Shown: positions 25,131-39,130 of the stretch, one piece after another
Layout: every line of letters starts with the position of its first letter
Numbering within the stretch: position 1 is the stretch's first letter
Origin: Silene conica
Lineage: Eukaryota; Streptophyta; Magnoliopsida; Caryophyllales; Caryophyllaceae
DNA length: 64,000 bases
NCBI GenBank assembly: GCA_029255685.2
Contig: CM055316.2
Span: forward strand, 84,442,861 to 84,506,860
Reading direction: 5' to 3'
The notes under the pieces: generated by a model
The model's database searches: none
Seen by the model: the letters and a program-made list of their open reading frames with translations, nothing else
Told to the model about the DNA's origin: nothing
Program-made: the position numbers and the translations under genes

Positions 25131-28100
25131 TTTCAGTTATTCCAGATATATGGGTATCATTCCTGAATAGATTGTTGTTGCTTTATTTGTTGATATGTTG
25201 ACAGCTAGGACTTATGTAAGGCGGATTAACATATGGGGATATGGTTGTATACTGTGTGATATGGAAGTTTTTATGTCTTAGTATGAAATCGTTAACATCC
25301 TGCAATTTTTTCAGTTTGTTTCGCTTTAGATAGCTTGCTGAAGTTCTCGACTTTTTAATGTTATTGATCTTAATTTGTTGTTGGTTGATCTTTGATACGT
25401 GTTTCACTTGGAAATGTCACTGTTGACTGTTTTTTGTTTATTTGATATATCTTTACAGGAATTTTAGTTTACCAGGGCTGCGCAAGGCAACTCCGAGGTA
25501 TATTAGATGATTTCCTATCTTTTTGTTTTCGTGAGAATGTGAGGGTTTTATTTCATAACTAAATCAATTTAGAAGTAAGAGAACAAAGCATATAAGGTGT
25601 TGTACTTTAATTTGGACTAGTCTAGTTATTCATCACATATTCAAAATTGAAATTAAACTATCTATTGCTTCTTGTTTCAAATATGACTGATGGAGCACAC
25701 CGAAGAGAACCCCGAATCTGTAATTGGAGTTTTTGAGTTATTACTTGGCTAAGCTTAGTTTGATCGATTATGGTTGTGAAGATCTTGCCTTCGACCAATG
25801 CAGTTTGCAGTCTTGATAGTCTTTCTACCAATGCTGATGTTACATCTGTTATTGTAGTAAGTGTTACATTCTGATTTTAAAAATGCTATTAAAAATGCAG
25901 TTTGATGTTCTTGGCATATCTAGAGTTCAATTATATCAGACCAGACTATCTACTGCCACTGTTCGTTGCTGCACTGCTGCTCACGGTAGGTACTTGCTGC
26001 CCTCACAACTCTACTGCACAAAGCCTACACACGACAATCTGCCCATTTCAGATGTACCTTTAGTGCTGCTATTACTGAACACCATTGTTCCTGACTTCCT
26101 GTGTGTCTAAACCACTATTGTTGCACCCTCTCAATGTTGGTATGCGTCTGTCTTAGGCTGTTGTACTCTGCTGGGCTGTTTGTACTAGACTGCCCCACTG
26201 ATATCCTCCTCTACTGCTGTGTAGTTCAGAAGTTGGTTAGGAAGTAAGTGTTATTAGTCCTGGCTTTGATTGGTTATGTGGATGGTATCTAAGCATGTTG
26301 GGATTTTAATGAATGCTTATTACGATTAGTAGTAGTACGGGATTGGAAATAAGTGCTCTCCATATGTTTCCGTACTGCATGGTCTTACTTACATATCATG
26401 GATTTGGTATTGGCTAGGAAAAATTTATGCTCAACCTGTACTCACAAAGTTTATAGAAAGGCTATCTCCAGAAGTTGTCAAGGAGTACTTATCTTGAGGT
26501 ATATATCTTCTTCATTGCTCATTCTTAATTTTCTTTCATTTTTCACCCGTAAGTCATGCTGATGAAACTCAGGAGTTATTGAGAAGTATTTTGACGTGGT
26601 TAGCATTGTTTAGGGTCAAAAATACGACTGTTGAGTTCAAGTACTCGTTGATTAGTTGTGTGGATTTTGTATATAGTTGGGATTCTTTACTCCTTTCCTT
26701 TGTGCCTTATTTTGAATGGCTTTCAAAAGGTAAGAATGCTGCTGATTTTGTGCTTTCTTTTGCAAAACAGGTTGCATTTGAGGTATTACTATTATGCATG
26801 TTGTCGGATGATTTTTTGTTCGGATGGCAAGCAACTTACATCAATATCTCGTGGGATAATGGAGTACTACAACGACATGACGACTTTTATTTAATAATAA
26901 TCGTTAAATCATTTGTTCTATTTTAAACATTTGGTATATTTTTTGTACTTAAACATTTGCGAAGTTCTATTTTTAATCCTTTTTGGAGATGTAATTGACA
27001 TTCATTTTTGAGATTGAATAATTCTATTGTAATTTTTGAATGATATGCAATAATACACGATTATTAAGAATTGCAATTCTCTATTGTGTTTGGATGAACT
27101 AGTGTTGCGTTTGTTTAGTACAAGTGTTGTTTTTGGACGTAACTAGTGTTGCGTTCTCAAAATAAAAATGTCGCATTTGTTCGATATAAGTGTTGCTTTT
27201 TAATATAAAAAGTATTGCATTTGTCTACGAAAAGTGTTGCTAATTTTTCACAAGAAGTGTTGCATTAGAAAATAATAATGTTGCCATTGCATTTGAAAAA
27301 AGTGTTGCATAAAAGTAACATATGTAACACTTTATAAAAGTGTTGCAATAGTTCAAAAAGTGATGCATAAAGTGTTGCAATGAGCTAATGCAACGAGACT
27401 TTATACAACACTTCATTAAGTGTTGCATAAACTCTATAGCAACACTTATATGACATTATGCAACAATAGTGGAGTGTTGCTATAGAATCAAAATGTAGTA
27501 GTGATAAATATAGGATGCTCGAATTTTTCTCAAAACATATTAGAATAGAAAATAAAACTAATTTTCTATATTTAAAACACGACGTTTGAAATAATCTTTT
27601 GGTTTCCAAATGTATCTATTTTAAACCGTAAACCATTTTTTTCAACTTGGGTCATTTTGATATGGTATTAAAGTACTATGGTGCGAATTTCGAGAATTTT
27701 TATCCCGTGATCCCGTCAGCCTAAAAAAACATGGATGATAACCTTCAAAATCGGTTATTTTTGGCCGTTTTAAAACCCCGAAATATTTTTCCCTGAATCC
27801 TTGTCTAAAGGTTCATTATATCCTATAATAAATATAGGATGCTCGAATTTTTCTCAAAACATATTAGAATAGAAAATAAAACTAATTTTCTATATTTAAA
27901 ACACGACGTTTGAAATAATCTTTTGCTTTCCAAATGTATCTATTTTAAACCGTATACAAATTTTTTCAACTTGGGTCATTTATATATGGTATTAAGGAAC
28001 TATGGTGCGAATTTCGAGAATTTTTATCCCGTGATCCCGTCGTCCTAAAAAACGTGGATAATAACCTTCAAAATCGATTATTTTTGGCCGTTTTAGAACC

Positions 28101-29489
28101 CCGAAATATTTTTCTCTGAATCCTTGTCTAAAGGTTCATTATATCCTATAATAAATATAGGATGCTCGAATTTTTCTCAAAACATCTTAGAATAGAAAAT
28201 AAAACTTATTTTGTATATTTAAAACACGACGTTTGAAATAATCTTTTGGTTTCAAAATGTATCTATTTTAAACCGTATACCAATTTTTTCAACTTGGGTC
28301 ATTATTATATGGTATTAAGTTACTATGGTGCGAATTTAGAGAATTTTTATCCCGTGATCTCGTCGGCATAAAAAACGTGGATAATAACCTTCAAAATCGG
28401 TTATTTTTGGCCGTTTTAGAACCCCGAAATATTTTTTCCTGAATCCTTGTCTAAAGGTTCATTATATCCTACAATAAATATAGGATGCTCGAATTTTTCT
28501 CAAAACATCTTAGAATAGAAACTAAAACTTATTTTGTATATTTAAAACACGATGTTTGAAATAATCTTTTAGTTTCTAAATGTATCTATTTTTAACCGTA
28601 TACCAATTTTTTCAACTTGGGTCATTTTATATGGTATTAAGGTAATATGGTGCGAATTTCGAGAATTCTTATCCCGTGATCCCGTCGGCCTAAAAAACGT
28701 GGATAATAACCTTCAAAATCGGTTATTTTTGGCCGTTTTAGAACCCCGAAATATTTTTCCCTGAATCCTTGTCAAAAGGTTCATTATATTCTAAAATAAA
28801 TATAGGATGCTCGAATTTTTCTCAAAACATCTTAGAATAGAAAATAAAACTTATTTTGTATATTTAAAACACGGCGTTTGAAATAATCTTTTGGTTTCTA
28901 AATGTATCTATTTTAAACCGTATACCAATTTTTTCAACTTGGGTCATTATTATATGGTATTAAGTTACTATGGTGCGAATTTAGAGAATTTTTATCCCGT
29001 GATCTCGTCGGCATAAAAAACGTGGATAATAACCTTCAAAATCGGTTATTTTTGGCCGTTTTAGAACCCCGAAATATTTTTTCCTGAATCCTTGTCTAAA
29101 GGTTCATTATATCCTACAATAAATATAGGATGCTCGAATTTTTCTCAAAACATCTTAGAATAGAAACTAAAACTTATTTTGTATATTTAAAACACGATGT
29201 TTGAAATAATCTTTTAGTTTCTAAATGTATCTATTTTTAACCGTATACCAATTTTTTCAACTTGGGTCATTTTATATGGTATTAAGGTAATATGGTGCGA
29301 ATTTCGAGAATTTTTATCCCGTGATCCCGTCGGCCTAAAAAACGTGGATAATAACCTTCAAAATCGGTTATTTTTGGCCGTTTTAGAACCCCGAAATATT
29401 TTTCCCTGAATCCTTGTCAAAAGGTTCATTATATTCTAAAATAAATATAGGATGCTCGAATTTTTCTCAAAACATCTTAGAATAGAAAA

Positions 29490-32400
29490 TAAAACTTATT
29501 TTGTATATTTAAAACACGGCGTTTGAAATAATCTTTTGGTTTCTAAATGTATCTATTTTAAACCGTATACCAATTTTTTTCAACTTGGGTCATTTTTATA
29601 TGGTATTAAGGTACTATGGTGTGAATTTCGAGAATTTTTATCCCGTGATCATGTCAGCCTAAAATACGTGGATAATAATCTTCAAAATCGGTTATTTTTG
29701 GCCGTTTTAGAACCCCGAAATATTTTTTTCTGAATCCTTGTCTAAAGGTTCATTATATCCTATAATAAATATAGGATGCTAAAATTTTTCTCAAAACATC
29801 TTAGAATAGAAAATAAAACTTATTTTGTATATTTAAAACACGACGTTTGAAATAATCTTTTGGTTTCCAAATGTATCTATTTTTAACCGTATACCAATTT
29901 TTATAACTTGGGTCATTTTTATATGGTTTTAAGGTACTATGGTGCGAATTTCGAGATTTTTTATCCCGTGATCCCGTCGGCCTAAAAAACGTGAATAATA
30001 ACCTTTAAAATCGGTTATTTTTTGCCGTTTTAAAACCCCGAAATATTTTTCCCTAAATCCTTGTCTAAAGGTTCATTATATCCTATAATAAATATAGGAT
30101 GCTCGAATTTTTCTCAAAACATCTTAAAATAGAAAATAAAACTTATTTTGTATATTTAAAACACGACGTTTGAAATAATCTTTCGGCTTCCAAATGTATC
30201 TATTTTAAACCGTATACCAATTTTTTCAACTTGGGTCAATTTTATATGGTATTAAGGTACTATGGTGAGAATTTCGAGAATTTTTATCCCGTGATCCCGT
30301 CGGCCTAAAAAACGTGGATAATAATCTTCAAAATCGGTTATTTTTGGCCGTTTTAGAACCTCGAAATATTTTTCCCTGAATCCTTTTCTAAAGGTTCATT
30401 ATATCCTATAATAAATATAGGATGCTCGAATTTTTATCAAAACATCTTAGAATAGAAAATAAAACTTATTTTGTATATTTAAAACACGACGTTTGAAATA
30501 ATCTTTTGGTTTCCAAATGTATCTATTTTAAACCGTATACCATTTTTTTCAACTTGGGTCATTTTTATATGGTATTAAGGTACTATGGTGAGAATTTCGA
30601 GAATTTTTATCCCGTGATCCCGTCGGCCTAAAAAACGTGGATAATAACCTTCAAAATCGGTTATTTTTGGCCGTTTTAAAACCCCGAAATATTTTTCCCT
30701 AAATCCTTGTCTAAAGGTTCATTATATCCTATAATAAATATAGGATGCTCGAATTTTTCTCAAAACATCTTAAAATAGAAAATAAAACTTATTTTGTATA
30801 TTTAAAACACGACGTTTGAAATAATCTTTCGGTTTCCAAATGTATCTATTTTAAACCGTATACCAATTTTTTCAACTTGGGTCATTTTTATATGGTATTA
30901 AGGTACTATGGTGCGAATTTCGAGAATTTTTATCCCGTGATCCCGTCGGCCTAAAAAACGTGGATAATAACCTTCAAAATCGGTTATTTTTGGCCGTTTT
31001 AGAACCCCGAAATATTTTTCCTTCCCTTAATCCTTGTCTAAAGGTTCATTGTATCCTATAATAAATATAGGATGCTCGAATTTTTCTCAAATCATCTTAG
31101 AATAGAAAATAAAACTTATTTTGTATATTTAAAACACGGCGTTTGAAATAATCTTTTAGTTTCTAAATGTATCAATTTTTAACCGTATACCAATTTTTCA
31201 ACTTGGGTCATTTTTATATGTATTAAGTTACTATGGTGCGAATTTAGAGATTTTTTATCCCGTGATTCGTCGGCCTAAAAAACGTGGATAATAACCTTCA
31301 AAATCGGTTATTTATGGCCGTTTTAGAACCCCGAAATATTTTTCCCTGAATCCTTGTCTAAAGGTTCACTGTATCCTATAATAAATATAGGATGCTCGAA
31401 TTTTTCTCAAAACATCTTTGAATAGAAAATAAAACTTATTTTGTATATTTAAAACACGACGTTTGAAATAATCTTTTGGTTTCTAAATGTAGCTATTTTA
31501 AACCGTATACCAATTTTTTCAACTTGGGTCATTTTTATATGGTATTAAGGTACTATGGTGCAAATTTCGAGAATTTTTATCCCGTGATCCCGTCGGCCTA
31601 AAAAACGTGGATAATAACCTTCAAAATCGGTTATTTTTGGCCGTTTTAAAACCCCGAAATATTTTTCTCTGAATCCTTGTCTAAAGGTTCATTATATCCT
31701 ATAATAAATATAGGATGCTCGAATTTTTCTCAAAACATTATTAGAATAGAAAATAAAACTAATTTTCTATATTTAAAACACGACGTTTGAAATAATCTTT
31801 TGCTTTCCAAATGTATCTATTTTAAACCGTATACGAATTTTTTCAACTTGGGTCATTTTTATATGGTATTAAGGTACTATGGTGAGAATTTCGAGAATTT
31901 TTATCCCGTGATCCCGTCGGCCTAAAAAACGTGGATAATAACCTTCAAAATCGGTTATTTTTGGCCGTTTTAAAACCCCGAAATATTTTTCCCTAAATCC
32001 TTGTCTAAAGGTTCATTATATCCTATAATAAATATAGGATGCTCGAATTTTTCTCAAAACATCTTAAAATAGAAAATAAAACTTATTTTGTATATTTAAA
32101 ACACGACGTTTGAAATAATCTTTCGGTTTCCAAATGTATCTATTTTAAACCGTATACCAATTTTTTCAACTTGGGTCATTTTTATATGGTATTAAGGTAC
32201 TATGGTGCGAATTTCGAGAATTTTTATCCCGTGATCCCGTCGGCCTAAAAAAACGTGGATAATAACCTTCAAAATCGGTTATTTTTGGCCGTTTTAGAAC
32301 CCCGAAATATTTTTCCCTGAATCCTTGTCTAAAGGTTCATTGTATCCTATAATAAATATAGGATGCTCGAATTTTTCTCAAATCATCTTAGAATAGAAAA

Positions 32401-35400
32401 TAAAACTTATTTTGTATATTTAAAACACGGCGTTTGAAATAATCTTTTAGTTTCTAAATGTATCAATTTTTAACCGTATACCAATTTTTCAACTTGGGTC
32501 ATTTTTATATGGTATTAAGTTACTATGGTGCGAATTTAGAGATTTTTTTATCCCGTGATCCCGTCGGCCTAAAAAACGTGGATAATAACCTTCAAAATCG
32601 GTTATTTATGGCCGTTTTAGAACCCCGAAATATTTTTCCCTGAATCCTTGTCTAAAGGTTCACTGTATCCTATAATAAATATAGGATGCTCGAATTTTTC
32701 TCAAAACATCTTTGAATAGAAAATAAAACTTATTTTGTATATTTAAAACACGACGTTTGAAATAATCTTTTGGTTTCTAAATGTAGCTATTTTAAACCGT
32801 ATACCAATTTTTTCAACTTGGGTCATTTTTATATGGTATTAAGGTACTATGGTGCAAATTTCGAGAATTTTTATCCCGTGATCCCGTCGGCCTAAAAAAC
32901 GTGGATAATAACCTTCAAAATCGGTTATTTTTGGCCGTTTTAGAACCCCGAAATATTTTTCTCTGAATCCTTGTCTAAAGGTTCATTATATCCTATAATA
33001 AATATAGGATGCTCGAATTTTTCTCAAAACATATTAGAATAGAAAATAAAACTAATTTTCTATATTTAAAACACGACGTTTGAAATATTCTTTTGCTTTC
33101 CAAATGTATCTATTTTAAACCGTATACCAATTTTTTCAACTTGGGTCATTTTGATATGGTATTAAGGTACTATGGTGCGAATTTCGAGAATTTTTATCCC
33201 GTGATCCCGTCGGCCTAAAAAACGTGGATAATAACCTTCAAAATCGGTTATATTTGGCCGTTTTAGAACCCCGAAATATTTTTTTCTGAATCCTCGTCTA
33301 AAGGTTCATTATATCCTATAATAAATATAGGATGCTCGAATTTTTCTCAAAACATCTTAGAATAGAAAATAAAACTTATTTTGTATATTTAAAACACGGC
33401 GTTTGAAATAATCTTTTGGTTTCCAAATGTATCTATTTTAAACCGTATACCAATTTTTTCAACTTGGGTCATTTTTATATGGTATTAAGTTACTATGGTG
33501 CGAATTTAGAGATTTTTTATCCCGTGATCCCGTCGGCCTAAAAAACGTGGATAATAACCTTCAAAATCGGTTATTTATGGCCGTTTTAGAACCCCGAAAT
33601 ATTTTTCCCTGAATCCTTGTCTGAAGGTTCATTATATCCCATAATAAATATAGGATGCTCGAATTTTTCTCAAAACATCTTAGAATAGAAACTAAAACTT
33701 ATTTTGTATATTTAAAACACGACGTTTGAAATAATCTTTTGGTTTCTAAATGTATCTATTTTAAACCGTATACCAATTTTTTCAACTTGGGTCATTTTTA
33801 TATGGTATTAAGGTACTATAGTGCGAATTTCGAGAATTTTTATCCCGTGATCCCGTCGGCCTAAAAAACGTGGATAATAACCTTCAAAATCGGTTATTTT
33901 TGGCCGTTTTAGAACCCCGAAATATTTTTCTCTGAATCCTTGTCTAAAGGTTCATTATATCCTATAATAAATATAGGATGCTCGAATTTTTCTCAAAACA
34001 TCATTGAATAGAAAATAAAACTTATTTTGTATATTTAAAATACGACGTTTGAAATAATATTTTGGTTTCCAAATGTATCTATTTTAAACCGTAAACCATT
34101 TTTTTCAACTTGGGTCATTTTTATATGGCTTTAAGGTATTATGGTGCGAATTTCGAGAATTTTTATCCCGTGATCCCGTCGGCCTAAAAAACGTGGACAA
34201 TAACCTTCAAAATCGTTTATTTTTGGCCGTTTTTGAACCCCGAAATATTTTTCCCTGAATCCTTGTCTAAAGGTTCATTATATCCTATAATAAATATAGG
34301 ATGCTCGAATTTTTCTCAAAACATCTTAGAATAGAAAATAAAACTTATTTTGTATATTTAAAACACGACGTTTGAAATAATCTTTTGGTTTCCAAATGTA
34401 TCTATTTTAAACCGTATACCATTTTTTTCAACTTGGGTCATTTTTATATGGTATTAAGGTACTATGGTGCAAATTTCGAGAATTTTTATCCCGTGATCCC
34501 GTCGGCCTAAAAAACGTGGATAATAACCTTCAAAATCGGTTATTTTTGGCCGTTTTAAAACCCCGAAATATTTTTCTCTGAATCCTTGTCTAAAGGTTCA
34601 TTATATCCTATAATAAATATAGGATGCTCGAATTTTTCTCAAAACATCATTGAATAGAAAATAAAACTTATTTTGTATATTTAAAATACGACGTTTGAAA
34701 TAATATTTTGGTTTCCAAATGTATCTATTTTAAACCGTAAACCATTTTTTTCAACTTGGGTCATTTTTATATGGCTTTAAGGTATTATGGTGCGAATTTC
34801 GAGAATTTTTATCCCGTGATCCCGTCGGCCTAAAAAACGTGGACAATAACCTTCAAAATCGTTTATTTTTGGCCGTTTTTGAACCCCGAAATATTTTTCC
34901 CTGAATCCTTGTCTAAAGGTTCATTATATCCTATAATAAATATAGGATGCTCGAATTTTTCTCAAAACATCTTAGAATAGAAAATAAAACTTATTTTGTA
35001 TATTTAAAACACGACGTTTGAAATAATCTTTTGGTTTCCAAATGTATCTATTTTAAACCGTATACCATTTTTTTCAACTTGGGTCATTTTTATATGGTAT
35101 TAAGGTACTATGGTGCAAATTTCGAGAATTTTTATCCCGTGATCCCGTCGGCCTAAAAAACGTGGATAATAACCTTCAAAATCGGTTATTTTTGGCCGTT
35201 TTAAAACCCCGAAATATTTTTCTCTGAATCCTTGTCTAAAGGTTCATTATATCCTATAATAAATATAGGATGCTCGAATTTTTCTCAAAACATCTTAAAA
35301 TAAAAAATAAAACTTATTTTGTATATTTAAAACACGACGTTTGAAATAATCTTTTGGTTTCTAAATGTAGCTATTTTAAACCGTATACCAATTTTTTCAA

Positions 35401-38400
35401 CTTGGGTCATTTTTATATGGTATTAAGGTACTATGGTGCAAATTTCGAGAATTTTTATCCCGTGATCCCGTCGGCCTAAAAAACGTGGATAATAACCTTC
35501 AAAATCGGTTATTTTTGGCCGTTTTAGAACCCCGAAATATTTTTCTCTGAATCCTTGTCTAAAGGTTCATTATATCCTATAATAAATATAGGATGCTCGA
35601 ATTTTTCTCAAAACATATTAGAATAGAAAATAAAACTAATTTTCTATATTTAAAACACGACGTTTGAAATATTCTTTTGCTTTCCAAATGTATCTATTTT
35701 AAACCGTATACCAATTTTTTCAACTTGGGTCATTTTAATATGGTATTAAGGTACTATGGTGCGAATTTCGAGAATTTTTATCCCGTGATCCCGTCGGCCT
35801 AAAAAACGTGGATAATAACCTTCAAAATCGGTTATTTTTGGCCGTTTTAGAACCCCGAAATATTTTTTTTCTGAATCCTCGTCTAAAGGTTCATTATATC
35901 CTATAATAAATATAGGATGCTCGAATTTTTCTCAAAACATCTTAGAATAGAAAATAAAACTTATTTTGTATATTTAAAACACGGCGTTTGAAATAATCTT
36001 TTGGTTTCCAAATGTATCTATTTTAAACCGTATACCAATTTTTTCAACTTGGGTCATTTTTATATGGTATTAAGTTACTATGGTGCGAATTTAGAGATTT
36101 TTTATCCCGTGATCCCGTCGGCCTAAAAAACGTGGATAATAACCTTCAAAATCGGTTATTTATGGCCGTTTTAGAACCCCGAAATATTTTTCCCTGAATC
36201 CTTGTCTGAAGGTTCATTATATCCCATAATAAATATAGGATGCTCGATTTTTTCTCAAAACATCTTAGAATAGAAACTAAAACTTATTTTGTATATTTAA
36301 AACACGACGTTTGAAATAAACTTTTGGTTTCTAAATGTATCTATTTTAAACCGTATACCAATTTTTTCAACTTGGGTCATTTTTATATGGTATTAAGGTA
36401 CTATAGTGCGAATTTCGAGAATTTTTATCCCGTGATCCCGTCGGCCTAAAAAACGTGGATAATAACCTTCAAAATCGGTTATTTTTGGCCGTTTTAGAAC
36501 CCCGAAATATTTTTCTCTGAATCCTTGTCTAAAGGTTCATTATATCCTATAATAAATATAGGATGCTCGAATTTTTCTCAAAACATCATTGAATAGAAAA
36601 TAAAACTTATTTTGTATATTTAAAATACGACGTTTGAAATAATATTTTGGTTTCCAAATGTATCTATTTTAAACCGTAAACCATTTTTTTCAACTTGGGT
36701 CATTTTTATATGGCTTTAAGGTATTATGGTGCGAATTTCGAGAATTTTTATCCCGTGATCCCGTCGGCCTAAAAAACGTGGACAATAACCTTCAAAATCG
36801 TTTATTTTTGGCCGTTTTTGAACCCCGAAATATTTTTCCCTGAATCCTTGTCTAAAGGTTCATTATATCCTATAATAAATATAGGATGCTCGAATTTTTC
36901 TCAAAACATCTTAGAATAGAAAATAAAACTTATTTTGTATATTTAAAACACGACGTTTGAAATAATCTTTTGGTTTCCAAATGTATCTATTTTAAACCGT
37001 ATACCATTTTTTTCAACTTGGGTCATTTTTATATGGTATTAAGGTATTATGGTGCGAATTTCGAGAATTTTTATCCCGTGATCCAGTCGGCCTAAAAAAC
37101 GTGAATAATAACCTTCAAAATCGGTTATTTTTTGCCGTTTTAAAACCCCGAAATATTTTTCCCTAAATCATTGTCTAAAGGTTCATTATATCCTATAATA
37201 AATATAGGATGCTCGAATTTTTCTCAAAACATCTTAAAATAAAAAATAAAACTTATTTTGTATATTTAAAACACGACGTTTGAAATAATCTTTCGGTTTC
37301 CAAATGTATCTATTTTAAACCGTATACCATTTTTTTCAACTTGGGTCATTTTTATATGGCTTTAAGGTATTATGGTGCGAATTTCGAGAATTTTTATCCC
37401 GTGATCCCGTCGGCCTAAAAAACGTGGATAATAACCTTCAAAATCGGTTATTTTTGGCCGTTTTAGAACCCCGAAATATTTTTCCCTTAATCCTTGTCTA
37501 AAGGTTCATTGTATCCTATAATAAATATAGGATGCTCGAATTTTTCTCAAATCATCTTAGAATAGAAAATAAAACTTATTTTGTATATTTAAAACACGGC
37601 GTTTGAAATAATCTTTTGGTTTCTAAATGTATCTATTTTAAACCGTATACCAATTTTTTTCAACTTGGGTCATTTTTATATGGTATTAAGGTACTATGGT
37701 GTGAATTTTGAGAATTTTTATCCCGTGATCATGTCAGCCTAAAAAACGTGGATAATAACCTTCAAAATCGGTTATTTTTGGCCGTTTTAGAACCCCGAAA
37801 TATTTTTTTCTGAATCCTTGTCTAAAGGTTCATTATATCCTATAATAAATATAGGATGCTCAAATTTTTCTCAAAACATCTTAGAATAGAAAATAAAACT
37901 TATTTTGTATATTTAAAACACGACGTTTGAAATAATCTTTTGGTTTCCAAATGTATCTATTTTTAACCGTATACCAATTTTTATAACTTGGGTCATTTTT
38001 ATATGGTTTTAAGGTACTATGATGCGAATTTCGAGATTTTTTATCCCGTGATCCCGTCGGCCTAAAAAACGTGAATAATAACCTTTAAAATCGGTTATTT
38101 TTTGCCGTTTTAAAACCCCGAAATATTTTTCCCTAAATCCTTGTCTAAAGGTTCATTATATCCTATAATAAATATAGGATGCTCGAATTTTTCTCAAAAC
38201 ATCTTAAAATAGAAAATAAAACTTATTTTGTATATTTAAAACACGACGTTTGAAATAATCTTTCGGTTTCCAAATGTATCTATTTTAAACCGTATACCAA
38301 TTTTTTCAACTTGGGTCATTTTTATATGGTATTAAGGTACTATGGTGAGAATTTCGAGAATTTTTATCCCGTGATCCCGTCGGCCTAAAAAACGTGGATA

Positions 38401-39130
38401 ATAACCTTCAAAATCGGTTATTTTTGGCCGTTTTAGAACCTCGAAATATTTTTCCCTGAATCCTTTTCTAAAGGTTCATTATATCCTATAATAAATATAG
38501 GATGCTCGAATTTTTATCAAAACATCTTAGAATAGAAAATAAAACTTATTTTGTATATTTAAAACACGACGTTTGAAATAATCTTTTGGTTTCCAAATGT
38601 ATCTATTTTAAACCGTATACCATTTTTTTCAACTTGGGTCATTTTTATATGGTATTAAGGTACTATGGTGAGAATTTCGAGAATTTTTATCCCGTGATCC
38701 CGTCGGCCTAAAAAACGTGGATAATAACCTTCAAAATCGGTTATTTTTGGCCGTTTTAAAACCCCGAAATATTTTTCCCTAAATCCTTGTCTAAAGGTTC
38801 ATTATATCCTATAATAAATATAGGATGCTCGAATTTTTCTCAAAACATCTTAAAATAGAAAATAAAACTTATTTTGTATATTTAAAACACGACGTTTGAA
38901 ATAATCTTTCGGTTTCCAAATGTATCTATTTTAAACCGTATACCAATTTTTTCAACTTGGGTCATTTTTATATGGTATTAAGGTATTACTATGGTGCGAA
39001 TTTCGAGAATTTTTATCCCGTGATCCCGTCGGCCTAAAAAACGTGGATAATAACCTTCAAAATCGGTTATTTTTGGCCGTTTTAGAACCCCGAAATATTT
39101 TTCCCTTAATCCTTGTCTAAAGGTTCATTG
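29490..39130. repeat. 25-monomer spacing duplication (8080 bp apart)
   Basis: About 1.5 kb at 29490-31050 recurs at 37570-39130 with shared rare variants: TTTTTATAACTTGGG (29899 and 37979 regions), GAACCTCGAAAT (30356 and 38436) and CCTTTTCTAAAGG just after. A third occurrence of the last two variants is at 49786. The offset is 8080 bp, 25 monomers. Confidence 0.7.
32740..37044. repeat. 8-monomer (2584-bp) duplication with a nested 2-monomer (646-bp) duplication
   Basis: Sequence from about 32740 to 34460 recurs at +2584, parting at about 37044; a shared private variant, ATATTAGAATAG with CTAATTTTCTATA, sits at 33031 and 35615. Within it, 33966-34611 repeats as 34612-35257, marked by CATCATTGAATAG and AAATACGACG, giving a recent 646-bp tandem dimer. 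Confidence 0.75.

Larger units (their letters stand above)
22795..27503. mobile_element. CACTA (En/Spm) DNA transposon, probably non-autonomous, 4709 bp
   Basis: The element begins CACTACTACA and ends with its exact inverse (TGTAGTAGTG). It is flanked by the 3-bp target duplication ATA (22792-22794 and 27504-27506); removing it restores the satellite consensus exactly. Subterminal zones (about 22815-23010 and 27100-27490) are packed with AAGTGTTGCA motifs in both orientations, at least ten on the right and about five on the left, as expected for binding sites of a CACTA TNPA-type protein. A leader-like AT stretch follows near 23050. The interior holds an exon-like fragment, a short transposase-like frame and an L1 piece, but no full transposase, so movement would need proteins supplied elsewhere. 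About 25150-27050 contains only short frames I do not recognise. Confidence 0.92.
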
